Source: Lawsonibacter sp. (GTDB lineage Bacteria; Bacillota; Clostridia; Oscillospirales; Oscillospiraceae). Taken from it: DNA of 24,950 nt. A program made the translations under genes and the position numbers. The notes under the pieces were generated by a model that was not told where the DNA came from, did not search any database, and saw only the letters and a program-made list of their open reading frames with translations. The first letter of the stretch is position 1; the number at the start of each line of letters is the position of its first letter. Below, piece by piece: positions 14,948 to 22,700 of the stretch. The stretch spans positions 1 through 24,950 of the forward strand of contig JAAWNI010000006.1 of the NCBI GenBank assembly GCA_022798855.1, read 5' to 3'.

Positions 14948-15754
14948 CTAAGCCAGCACAAAATGGAAGAACCGGAGCACCTCGCCATAGCTGTCGGCGG
15001 TAAACCTCACGGTGTGGCCATCCACCCGCTCTGTATTCCAGTAGTAAGAAGCGTGGGCCGCGTCAAAATGTTTTTGATAGGCCACCACAACCTGGAATTG
15101 CTGGGGGAGCGCATAGCGGTACCGGCTCAAATCGCCGCTCAACGCCCGTTTCGCCGCCTCCTCCAAGTCGCGCTCCACCACCTTGGGGTGGCGGCAGACA
15201 ACCGCGGCAGCTTCACCCCGCTTGCTTACTACCGTTTCAATTTTCTCCTGGACCGCTTTCGCCTTGGCACAGATAGCGGCATCTCCGGAAATCATAACGG
15301 TAGGGACTCCAAGCGCGGCCGCAGCGTAAGAAAAGATATGGAATTCCCCAGCCGGCAGGCCATTGATTGTGATGCCTCTGATTTTTCGGCTGCTGATGGT
15401 ATGGGCCATGGGATTGCCGGCCTGTCCGGCGGCATCGTGGTATCCAACAAAAATGACAGCGTCGTAGCTTGAATCAATTCCGCCAATCATGGAGTAGGGG
15501 CTGCGCATTTCGCCCCGAACCAACTCGGCCTCTTCCGGGAGGTATTTATGAAAAATATTCAGCCCGCTGCCATGGGCATCCTTCACTGTGATCAGTTTTG
15601 CGCCAGCGGCTACAGCCCCCCGGCATACGGCGCCAACTTCACGGCTCATCTGTTCCATGCCGAGGGTATAAAGCTGCGGATTGTCCCATCCAGCCTCAGT
15701 AAAGGAGGCCAAATCAGCGACGCCTTCAATATCTGCGCTAATAAAAACCTTCAT
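14948..15754 (-). CDS. dppA: M55 family D-aminopeptidase (DppA-like)
   Basis: A 268-residue zinc aminopeptidase. Expected metal ligands are D8 and E10 in ISADIEG, H61 in KDAHGSG, H106 in FVGYHDAAG and E137 in PAGEFHIF; H118 in NPMAHTIS matches the catalytic His of the family. Bacillus subtilis DppA, the founder, releases N-terminal D-Ala or Gly from short peptides and is encoded with a dipeptide permease, as here. It is cytoplasmic, with no signal peptide. The ATG at 15754 has AGAGGAGG 5 bases upstream, and a 7-bp hairpin ends right beside that site. It lies 76 bases after the transglutaminase-like gene. In this operon it is the strongest pointer to D-amino-acid-containing peptides as substrates. 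Confidence 0.93.
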   Translation of the reverse strand: MKVFISADIEGVADLASFTEAGWDNPQLYTLGMEQMSREVGAVCRGAVAAGAKLITVKDAHGSGLNIFHKYLPEEAELVRGEMRSPYSMIGGIDSSYDAVIFVGYHDAAGQAGNPMAHTISSRKIRGITINGLPAGEFHIFSYAAAALGVPTVMISGDAAICAKAKAVQEKIETVVSKRGEAAAVVCRHPKVVERDLEEAAKRALSGDLSRYRYALPQQFQVVVAYQKHFDAAHASYYWNTERVDGHTVRFTADSYGEVLRFFHFVLA

Positions 15755-15765
15755 ATTTTCCTCCT

Positions 15766-15782
15766 CTGGAGCTTTGCTCCAG
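15766..15782 (-). promoter_or_regulatory. Hairpin adjoining the dppA ribosome binding site
   Basis: CTGGAGC-TTT-GCTCCAG forms a perfect 7-bp stem ending a few bases from the AGGAGG of dppA. The stem itself contains a GGAG motif that could compete with or mask the real site, or act in mRNA processing. Confidence 0.4.
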
Positions 15783-15830
15783 CATGTTTACTACATTATA
15801 TCTCTTTCCCCTCTGAAAAGGGGCGGCAGT

Positions 15831-17213
15831 TTAAAAATGCTGCAGGTCAATTTGTTTCATTTCTATTACCGTATGCCTGCACTCGTATTCTGAGGGCTGG
15901 AGCCCCCGGTCTTCATATTCACATTCGCCATACTGGTTGTCCGTCGGGTCACAGCGCATAAACCGCTTTGCCGGGGTAAACTCATGCTGAAAGTCCAAAT
16001 TTGCCGGCATGCGGAAGGGGTCCAGATTGCCAAAGTAAAATTGCCGTCGCTCCTCATTGCCTAGCCGGTAGGCGCTTCCGCCAAAGGACAGATCAGCATA
16101 CAGCCAACCGTAGGGCAGCACATAAAATTGCGCCCAATCGTGTCCGCCAATATCATAGGGTGTGGCGAACAGCCCTGACTGCCAGCGGGCCGGGATGCCG
16201 CCATACCGGCACAATGTGATAAACAGCGCCGCTTGGACGCCGCAGTCACCTTTTAAATTGACCCCCGCATATTCAGGAATATTCAAAATCGTGCTGTACC
16301 GGCGGACATAGGAGTACCGCACATTGCTGGTAATATACTCGTAAATCAGTTTGGCTTTGCGGAGCGGATTTGCCTCCTCCCCCACAATTTCCTGGTACAG
16401 CGCCCGGATAAAGGGGGTGAACAAGATATGGGGCGCTTTTTCCTCCAGGCAGAAGGAGGGCTGCTGTCCGCTGGCCAGCTCCGGGTCGGGCTCCACATAA
16501 GCCAGGTGGTTCTCATAGCTGTACTCTACAGAGAATACATCCCCCGCCTCCAAGCATTTCTGAAAGCACACGGTTCTGCTCAAAGAATTTTCCGGTGCGG
16601 CCACAGCCGGATGGGACAGTGCGTGGATTTGAATCCTTTGCACCTGAGGGCCGGCTGTTGGAATAGGGATATGTACCGTAATGGGGGCGCCTGTTTTTCC
16701 GTCATCTTTTATTGACAGCTCCGACCGGATTCGGATATAATAGGTAGTTTTTCCATGCTCTTTCATATAACGCATATTCTCGTTCAATAAAGCTTGTTTT
16801 TTCTGCGCCTCCCCCGGGTCTTCCGGTACGATCAGCCGCCGCATCAACGGATGTTGTATTTTATGAAGATTTTCCAGGAAATTGCGAATCAAAAAGGGCT
16901 GCCCCTCCTTAAAAATCCAGTCCACCTGATGGTTCCAGATCAGTTCGTCGAGCTCACCCTCCGTCAGGCCTTGAATTTCAGACTGGAGCAGGGACAGCGC
17001 CTGATGGTAGGAAAAAGGGTATTCTTTCTCCATCTGTACAACTCGAACTTTTTCCAGCTCCAGCCGTTCCCGGAGCACCTGGGGCAAGGCATGTTGTGAA
17101 AGCTTTTGCTGAATCATGTCCAACGCGGCCTGAAAATAGCCCGCCTCCTCCTGGCGGCAGATATCCTCCGGAAGAGGGGCAGCAAAGTATTTCATGCGTT
17201 CCAGCATATTCAT
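15831..17213 (-). CDS. Cytoplasmic transglutaminase-like cysteine hydrolase, 460 residues
   Basis: The C-terminal half has the transglutaminase/papain-like core: C324 in KGDCGVQAALF, H358 in IGGHDWAQFYV and D374 in WLYADLSFGG, preceded by a helical segment NVRYSYVRRY typical of the fold. The N-terminal half (about 1-270) is a helical region plus a beta-rich part (TVHIPIPTAGPQVQRIQI, VFSVEYSYENHLAYVEPDPE) like the beta-sandwich that often precedes such domains. There is no signal peptide, so it acts on imported material. Bacterial relatives mostly hydrolyse amide or isopeptide bonds rather than crosslink. The start at 17213 has GGAGG 5 bases upstream, and that GGAGG is created by the overlapping end of a 34-codon ORF. 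It sits between a PLP enzyme and dppA. Substrate unknown; it could open an isopeptide or gamma-glutamyl bond before aminopeptidase action. Confidence 0.85.
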   Translation of the reverse strand: MNMLERMKYFAAPLPEDICRQEEAGYFQAALDMIQQKLSQHALPQVLRERLELEKVRVVQMEKEYPFSYHQALSLLQSEIQGLTEGELDELIWNHQVDWIFKEGQPFLIRNFLENLHKIQHPLMRRLIVPEDPGEAQKKQALLNENMRYMKEHGKTTYYIRIRSELSIKDDGKTGAPITVHIPIPTAGPQVQRIQIHALSHPAVAAPENSLSRTVCFQKCLEAGDVFSVEYSYENHLAYVEPDPELASGQQPSFCLEEKAPHILFTPFIRALYQEIVGEEANPLRKAKLIYEYITSNVRYSYVRRYSTILNIPEYAGVNLKGDCGVQAALFITLCRYGGIPARWQSGLFATPYDIGGHDWAQFYVLPYGWLYADLSFGGSAYRLGNEERRQFYFGNLDPFRMPANLDFQHEFTPAKRFMRCDPTDNQYGECEYEDRGLQPSEYECRHTVIEMKQIDLQHF

Positions 17214-17224
17214 ATAGACCTCCA

Positions 17225-17329
17225 TTATGATAGACCGGAGCGTAGGGTAAAGTCAATCTCCCTGCGTCCCACAATATGGTGCTCCAAATCCTGAATATCT
17301 CCACGATATGTTCTGGCTGCCACCGCCAT
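17225..17329 (-). CDS. Candidate 34-residue mini-protein upstream of the transglutaminase
   Basis: A short ORF starting MAVAARTYRGDIQDLEHHIV and ending RSGLS. It is preceded by AAAGGAGGGAAGGGG, a strong ribosome binding site with no other ORF to use it, and its TAA stop lies just upstream of the transglutaminase ribosome binding site and start. It ends about 12 bases before that start, and begins 17 bases after the preceding stop, so it fits an operon gene better than chance. The sequence is charged and not hydrophobic. No family recognised; it could be a leader peptide that couples translation. Confidence 0.5.
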   Translation of the reverse strand: MAVAARTYRGDIQDLEHHIVGRREIDFTLRSGLS

Positions 17330-17346
17330 GATTCCCCTTCCCTCCT

Positions 17347-18342
17347 TTAAAATTGACTGAACAGAGCGCCAAAGCCTCCAGTATGCAGATAACAGGCATT
17401 GGCGTCTATAAGGCCTTTTTTTACCATATGGAGCATTCCGTATAAGGTCTTGCTTGTATAAACCTGCTCCACAAAGATCCCTTCGGTCTGTGCCAAATCG
17501 TAAATTTGGCCAACACATTCCGGTGTGGCTTTTGACCAGCCGCCTCCTCTATAATCACCGTGGATGGTATAAACAGAATCAAAATCAAATCCGGCCAACT
17601 GACCTGTAAGCTGGCTGACGGAGCCCAGCAGCTGGTCCAAAATCTTTTTTAGAACAGCTGCCTCATGCTCCACTGTGACAACATGTACATGAAATGGAGC
17701 CTGGGTCAGGGCCGCACCAAAAATGGTTCCCGTGGCCAGCCCTCCATTTCCACCGGGGACAAAAAGATTTTTTAAAACAATCCCCTGCGCTCCACACTGC
17801 TGGCACAGCTCCACCATAGCCTGAACATAGCCCAAAGCCCCTAAAGCTGTGGAAGCCCCGTTTTTAATTAAATAGGGGCACCTGCCTTGCTGCCGCAGCT
17901 CCTGCGCGTATTGCTCCACATACGCTTCCCGTTCTGTGTCGCTCATCAGGCCGATGTACCGAAGGTCCGCCCGGGACAATCGGTTGAGCAGCTGGTTTCC
18001 CGACTCCTCGTTTGGTTTTTGATCATTGTGGAAAATAATACAGTCTAAATCAGCCTTGCAGCAAGCGGAAACCGTCAAAGCGCACAAGTTGGACTGGCTC
18101 TTTCCGGAGGCCAGGACAACATCACATTTCTTTTGGATCATATCGCCCAGCAGGTACTCCAGATTTCGTATCTTATTTCCTCCCGCACCAAGCCCGGTCA
18201 AATCATCCCGCTTAATGTACAGCGGGAGCTCAGTCCCTAATTTAGCCTGCATATGCTTCATCGCGTGAAGCGGCGTTGGAAAAGTCCCCAGCTCCAAACG
18301 GGGGAACCGCGCTAAAACCTCCTGCGCCTTCTGTATATCCAT
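17347..18342 (-). CDS. Fold-type II PLP enzyme, D-cysteine desulfhydrase family (copy 2)
   Basis: A 331-residue PLP enzyme paralogous to the one at 13817-14800 but clearly divergent. The Schiff-base lysine is K57 in GGNKIRNLEYLLGD; the active-site loop reads SGKSQSNLCALT (79-90), replacing the His of copy 1 with Leu; the phosphate loop is PGGNGGLATG and the C-terminus has LHTGGFGALF. These features match the D-cysteine desulfhydrase/ACC deaminase group. The ATG at 18342 has AAGGAG 9 bases upstream and lies 22 bases after the oppF stop. Copy 1 and copy 2 probably take different substrates released from the same imported peptides. Confidence 0.88.
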   Translation of the reverse strand: MDIQKAQEVLARFPRLELGTFPTPLHAMKHMQAKLGTELPLYIKRDDLTGLGAGGNKIRNLEYLLGDMIQKKCDVVLASGKSQSNLCALTVSACCKADLDCIIFHNDQKPNEESGNQLLNRLSRADLRYIGLMSDTEREAYVEQYAQELRQQGRCPYLIKNGASTALGALGYVQAMVELCQQCGAQGIVLKNLFVPGGNGGLATGTIFGAALTQAPFHVHVVTVEHEAAVLKKILDQLLGSVSQLTGQLAGFDFDSVYTIHGDYRGGGWSKATPECVGQIYDLAQTEGIFVEQVYTSKTLYGMLHMVKKGLIDANACYLHTGGFGALFSQF

Positions 18343-18364
18343 ATCAATCGACTCCTTTCCCTGC

Positions 18365-19336
18365 TCATACCAGATAGCAGGCCACGCAGTGGCCGCAGCC
18401 CACATCCTTCAATGGGGGAGCCGCCTCTTTGCAGACAGGCTTTGTGTAGGGGCATCTGCTTGCAAACTTACAGCCTGGGGGGGAATTCAGGGGGCTGGGC
18501 ACCTCTCCCTCCAACAGAATCTCTTGGCTCTGGGCCGCTTTCTCAGGATCGGCAATTGGGATGGCGGATAAAAGAGCTTTGCTGTATGGATGAAGGTGGT
18601 TCTGATACAGCTCCTCGGTTTGGGCCACCTCCACCAGGCTGCCCAAATACATAACGCCGACCCGGTCAGAGATATAGCGCACCATGGACAGATCGTGGGC
18701 CACAAAGAGGTAAGTCAACCCATACTCTTCCTGCAGGTCACGGAGCATATTGACCACCTGTGCCTGAATAGAGACGTCAAGCGCTGAAATCGGCTCGTCA
18801 CAAATGATAAATTCCGGATTTACCGCCAAGGCCCGCGCGATTCCCACCCGCTGCCGCTGCCCGCCGGAAAACTCGTGGGGGTACCGGCTGGCATGGTCTT
18901 TGTTCAGCCCCACCCGATTCAGCAAGGAAAGGATATATTCTTCCCGCTCCTTCCCGGAGCAGAGATGGTGGATGTCCAGGGGTTCCCCCACAATGTCGGC
19001 CACTGTCATCCGCGCGTTGAGGGAGGCATAGGGGTCTTGGAAAATCATCTGCATCTTTTTGCGGTAGGGCATAAACCCACTGGGGTTCAGGTGGGTGATA
19101 TCCTCGCCATTATATCGGATTTTTCCGCCGGTCGGGTCATAAAGCCTAATGATGGTCCGCCCGGTCGTCGTCTTTCCGCAGCCGGACTCGCCCACCAGCC
19201 CGAAGGTTTTCCCCCGGTCTATTGTAAAGGAAATATTATCTACCGCTTTGACATAGTCGGTTTTGCGTCTGATAATGCCGCTTACTTTTTTAAAGTACAT
19301 TTTCAGGTTTTCCACTTCCACCAAATGTTCAGCCAT
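18365..19336 (-). CDS. oppF: Oligopeptide ABC transporter ATP-binding protein OppF
   Basis: A 323-residue cytoplasmic ATPase that pairs with OppD to power peptide import. Walker A GESGCGKTT (49-57), signature FSGGQRQR, Walker B IICDEPISALD and switch His in VAHDLS are intact. The C-terminus carries the oligopeptide/dipeptide extension with several cysteines (CKFASRCP, CGHCVAC), a position where related transporters bind metal or an Fe-S cluster. The ATG at 19336 has GGGAGG 8 bases upstream and overlaps the end of oppD by 8 bases, so translation is coupled. Confidence 0.94.
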   Translation of the reverse strand: MAEHLVEVENLKMYFKKVSGIIRRKTDYVKAVDNISFTIDRGKTFGLVGESGCGKTTTGRTIIRLYDPTGGKIRYNGEDITHLNPSGFMPYRKKMQMIFQDPYASLNARMTVADIVGEPLDIHHLCSGKEREEYILSLLNRVGLNKDHASRYPHEFSGGQRQRVGIARALAVNPEFIICDEPISALDVSIQAQVVNMLRDLQEEYGLTYLFVAHDLSMVRYISDRVGVMYLGSLVEVAQTEELYQNHLHPYSKALLSAIPIADPEKAAQSQEILLEGEVPSPLNSPPGCKFASRCPYTKPVCKEAAPPLKDVGCGHCVACYLV

Positions 19337-20351
19337 GCAGCACACCTCCCTTTTGCTTTTGATAACGGTCAGGACGAGGGGCGTCAGGATAATGCAGCCA
19401 ACATTTTACACAGTGGCCTTCGTTTACTGCAAACTCAGGAACCGGACGCTCCCTGCAAATACGCATTGCAAATTCACATCTGGGGTAGAAAGGGCAGCCC
19501 TCCGGAGGATTGAGCATGTCTGGCGGCGTCCCCGGAATAGACTCCAGCCGTCGGTTTTCCTCCCCGGCCCTGGGAATTGACCGCAGCAGCCCCATGGTGT
19601 AGGGATGGCACGGCCTGTAAAAAATATCGGAGGCCTGGCCGGTTTCCATAATCTGCCCGCCATACATGACGATAACCCGGCTGCAAGAGTTGGCTACAAC
19701 CCCTAGGTCATGCGTAATCAAAATAATGGAGGTCTTCATGCTTTTCTGAAGCTGCTTCAGCAGCCGCAGAACCTGGGCTTGAATGGTGACATCCAGGGCT
19801 GTCGTAGGTTCATCGGCAATAAGAAGCTCCGGTTGGCAGGCCAGCGCCATGGCAATCATGGCGCGCTGGCGCATTCCTCCAGAGAACTCATGGGGATAGC
19901 AGTGTACGCGGTTCTCCGGGTCCGGAATCCCCACCATTTTCAGCATCTCAACAGACCTCTGGGAAGCTTCTTTTCTGGACATGCTCTGATGCTCCAAAAG
20001 CACCTCATTGATCTGGTTTCCAATCGTGTAAAGAGGATTGAGGGCTGTCATGGGGTCCTGGAAGCACATGGATATCCGATTTCCCCGTATTTTCCGCATC
20101 TCCTGCCCGCTTTTTTTAAGAAGGTCCTCCCCATGAAACAGTATTTCGCCCATTGTGATCCGTCCGGGGTATTGGAGCAATTGCATAATAGACAGCGAAG
20201 TGACGCTCTTACCACTGCCGGATTCCCCAACAATGCCAATAAATTCGCCCTGCGCTACAGAAAAGCTGATATCCCGAATGGCCTTCACCTCGCCTACATG
20301 GGTAAAAAAAGAGGTCTTTAAGTGTTTTACTTCCAATAGCTGCTGTGACAA
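19329..20351 (-). CDS. oppD: Oligopeptide ABC transporter ATP-binding protein OppD
   Basis: A 340-residue ATPase. Walker A GESGSGKS (42-49), signature FSGGMRQR, Walker B LLIADEPTTALD and switch His in ITHDLG are present. The C-terminus has a four-cysteine pattern (CPFYPRCEFAMRIC, then CVKC) like the Fe-S binding tail described for some OppD proteins. I choose the TTG at 20351: AGGTGG lies 5 bases upstream, it follows the oppC stop by 10 bases, and it makes the protein start LSQQLLEVKHLKTSF as in relatives. An in-frame ATG near 20390 would overlap oppC and has no ribosome binding site. Confidence 0.93.
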   Translation of the reverse strand: MSQQLLEVKHLKTSFFTHVGEVKAIRDISFSVAQGEFIGIVGESGSGKSVTSLSIMQLLQYPGRITMGEILFHGEDLLKKSGQEMRKIRGNRISMCFQDPMTALNPLYTIGNQINEVLLEHQSMSRKEASQRSVEMLKMVGIPDPENRVHCYPHEFSGGMRQRAMIAMALACQPELLIADEPTTALDVTIQAQVLRLLKQLQKSMKTSIILITHDLGVVANSCSRVIVMYGGQIMETGQASDIFYRPCHPYTMGLLRSIPRAGEENRRLESIPGTPPDMLNPPEGCPFYPRCEFAMRICRERPVPEFAVNEGHCVKCWLHYPDAPRPDRYQKQKGGVLHG

Positions 20352-20361
20352 GGCGTCCACC

Positions 20362-21705
20362 TCACTTTCTCTGTTTTGGGTCAAAGGCATCACGCAGTCC
20401 GTCGCTGAACAGATTGAGCGCCAAAATGGTGATGGAAATGGCCGCTGCGGGAATCAATAGCTGGTATGGGTACACATAGATGCTGGCCAGCGCATCGTTG
20501 CACAGAGTCCCCCAGGAGGCCATAGGCGCGGATACACCCAGGCCTATAAAGCTGAGAAACGCCTCTGTAAAAATAGCATTTGGAATTTGCATGGCGATGG
20601 CCACCATGATGGTGCCCATCATGTTCGGAATCAGATGCTTGACGAAGATGCGTCCAGTGGAGGCCCCCAGCGTCCTGGCCGCCAACACAAATTCACTGTT
20701 TTTCAAGCTGAGCACCTGCCCCCGGACGATTCGGGCCATTCTGACCCAGTAGGTAAGCCCCAGCGCGATGATAATAGACTTCATCCCGGAACCAATCAGC
20801 ACCATAATAAGGATGACATAGAGCGTCATGGGGACTGAGTCGATAACATCCACAATGCGCATCATCACCGTATCCACATTGCCGCCCTTGTACCCTGCAA
20901 AACAGCCGTAGAATACCCCGATGATGAAATTGACCAGGGCAGCGAAAATGCCTACCGTCAGAGACACCCGCGCCCCATAGACAACACGGATAAACAGATC
21001 CCTGCCGAGGGAATCGCTTCCCAATACAAAGGTTTTATTGTGAACCGATTTGGGCTGCGTCAGTTTTGCCCCGTCATAGGTTATGGTGCATTTGTCGATT
21101 TTTTCCTCCAAGATTTTTTTGGTCTCTGCCAGAGACACCATTTCCCCCTCTGCCCCACCGCCAAAATAATTGCTCAGATAGACGGCCGCATCCGCCGGAA
21201 TAAGCTCCATTCCTCCATACTTCTTTTCCAGCGCGCTGTATTCCTTTTTCGCCTGAGTATATAAGCTGTAATCAATCGCCAGCTCTTTGCCGTTCAGATC
21301 ATAAACGCTTTTTCTGGAAATAATATCCTTATAATCCGGCTGCAGCAGCTGCACCAGCTCCCCATCCGGTGTAACTTCAATTGCATCGTAGCCCTCAGTA
21401 ATATAGACGCATATATTGTTCACTTCATCCGCCAGGGGATATATTTTCAAAATTGGCGGAACATTAGACAATGTCAAGGTTTGCTCCTCATAGCTGTACG
21501 GCCAAAAAGAGGGGATTAAAATGGCACCTAAAATCAATATCAGCACAAACACCATAGAAACCATCGCTGTCTTATTTTTTTTCAGCCTCCGCCAGCCATC
21601 CTGCAAAAAAGTAAGGCTTGGCTTCTCTATCTTTTCAAAATCCTTCTCTATAAGCTCCAAAGGCTCCCAAAGCTCAGGAGAAATCTGCTCCAGACCATGG
21701 TTCAT
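20362..21705 (-). CDS. oppC: Oligopeptide ABC transporter permease OppC with large external insertion
   Basis: A 447-residue inner-membrane permease, much longer than the roughly 300 residues usual for OppC. Residues 1-45 are a cytoplasmic N-terminus, TM1 spans about 47-66, and the remaining five helices and the EAA loop (ARTLGASTGRIFVKHLIPN) are normal. The extra length lies between TM1 and the conserved H-x(5)-LGSDSLGRDLF block at about 222-238: some 130 residues of charged, non-membrane sequence (about 85-218) with a Lys/Glu-rich helix (TQAKKEYSALEKKYGG) and YGG/FGGG turns. This segment is outside the membrane and could contact the binding protein or peptide. The ATG at 21705 has AGGGGG 7-8 bases upstream and follows the oppB stop by 11 bases. 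Confidence 0.93.
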   Translation of the reverse strand: MNHGLEQISPELWEPLELIEKDFEKIEKPSLTFLQDGWRRLKKNKTAMVSMVFVLILILGAILIPSFWPYSYEEQTLTLSNVPPILKIYPLADEVNNICVYITEGYDAIEVTPDGELVQLLQPDYKDIISRKSVYDLNGKELAIDYSLYTQAKKEYSALEKKYGGMELIPADAAVYLSNYFGGGAEGEMVSLAETKKILEEKIDKCTITYDGAKLTQPKSVHNKTFVLGSDSLGRDLFIRVVYGARVSLTVGIFAALVNFIIGVFYGCFAGYKGGNVDTVMMRIVDVIDSVPMTLYVILIMVLIGSGMKSIIIALGLTYWVRMARIVRGQVLSLKNSEFVLAARTLGASTGRIFVKHLIPNMMGTIMVAIAMQIPNAIFTEAFLSFIGLGVSAPMASWGTLCNDALASIYVYPYQLLIPAAAISITILALNLFSDGLRDAFDPKQRK

Positions 21706-21716
21706 TTAAATACCCC

Positions 21717-22634
21717 CTAGTCATATTTGATTCTGGGGTCTACAAAGACATAGAGGATGTCGACCACCAACGTGCAAAACACTAAAAACACAGCAAAAAA
21801 CACTGTAATGCCCATAATCAGCGTGTAATCCCTGCTTAGTACACTGGAAGTAAACAGACTTCCAATACCGGGAATTCCGAATACCTTTTCAATGACAAAC
21901 GACCCGGTGACTACCATGGCCACCATGGGGCCGATATAGGTTATCACAGGAAGAACGGCGTTTCGCATGGCGTGCTTTGTGACCACCTTGAACTCCGAGA
22001 TCCCTTTGGCCCGGGCGGTACGGATATAATCCTGGTTTAACTCCTCAATCATTGAGGTGCGCATCAGCCGGGTAACAAAGGCCATGGAAAAAACGGATGT
22101 CACCAGGACCGGCCCAATATACCCCTTCCAATGGCCCACGCCAAAGGCGGGAACCAGGCCCAATATCTTGCTGAATACAAAGAGGTACAGTGTTGCAAAT
22201 ACAAAGCTGGGGATGGTCGAGCCCAATGTAGACAGCACCATCAGCAGCCGGTCAATCATTTTATTCTGACGCAGGGCGGCTAAAATCCCAGCCATCACTC
22301 CAAATGAGACAATCAATATAGATGAAAAAATTCCAATCCTCAAGGAGTATGGAAACCCTGCCGCAATGATCTCATTTGTCGACAGGCCTACCTTCAGATA
22401 GGACATGCCAAAATCGCCGTGGGCATAGTCCACCAAATATTTTATATATCGTTCATGCCAGGGCTTATTTAAGCCATATTTTTCCTCCAACGCCTGCTGC
22501 AGGGTTACATCATACACCTTATCGGTAGAAATAGGGCTACCTGGAATGGCGTTCATCAGAAGAAATGTGAGCGTCATAATAAACCAGATGGTAATCAGTG
22601 CGGCGGCAGCCCGCTTCACAATGTATCGAACCAT
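21717..22634 (-). CDS. oppB: Oligopeptide ABC transporter permease OppB
   Basis: A 305-residue inner-membrane permease of normal length. Family signs are the N-terminal MVRYIVKRAAAALITIW with TM1, the PGSP motif after TM1, GDFGMSY, the EAA loop DYIRTARAKGISEFKVVTKH and the end VFVDPRIKYD. Five further helices can be seen. The ATG at 22634 has AAAGGAGGG 6 bases upstream. A hairpin-terminator lies between it and oppA. The upper half of the transport channel is formed with OppC. Confidence 0.95.
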   Translation of the reverse strand: MVRYIVKRAAAALITIWFIMTLTFLLMNAIPGSPISTDKVYDVTLQQALEEKYGLNKPWHERYIKYLVDYAHGDFGMSYLKVGLSTNEIIAAGFPYSLRIGIFSSILIVSFGVMAGILAALRQNKMIDRLLMVLSTLGSTIPSFVFATLYLFVFSKILGLVPAFGVGHWKGYIGPVLVTSVFSMAFVTRLMRTSMIEELNQDYIRTARAKGISEFKVVTKHAMRNAVLPVITYIGPMVAMVVTGSFVIEKVFGIPGIGSLFTSSVLSRDYTLIMGITVFFAVFLVFCTLVVDILYVFVDPRIKYD

Positions 22635-22651
22635 ATGGTCCCTCCTTTCTG

Positions 22652-22687
22652 AAAAAACGGGGGCACCCGTTTGGGCGGGCGCCCCCG
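22652..22687 (-). terminator. Terminator/attenuator between oppA and oppB
   Basis: On the - strand a 12-pair stem (22658-22669 with 22676-22687, GC-rich and with one G-U wobble) is followed by six T (22652-22657), a textbook intrinsic terminator. It starts 13 bases past the oppA stop and ends 17 bases before the oppB start, leaving no room for a separate promoter. It most likely lets partial read-through and so gives more binding protein than permease. Confidence 0.85.
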
Positions 22688-22700
22688 CTGTCCGTTCAGG

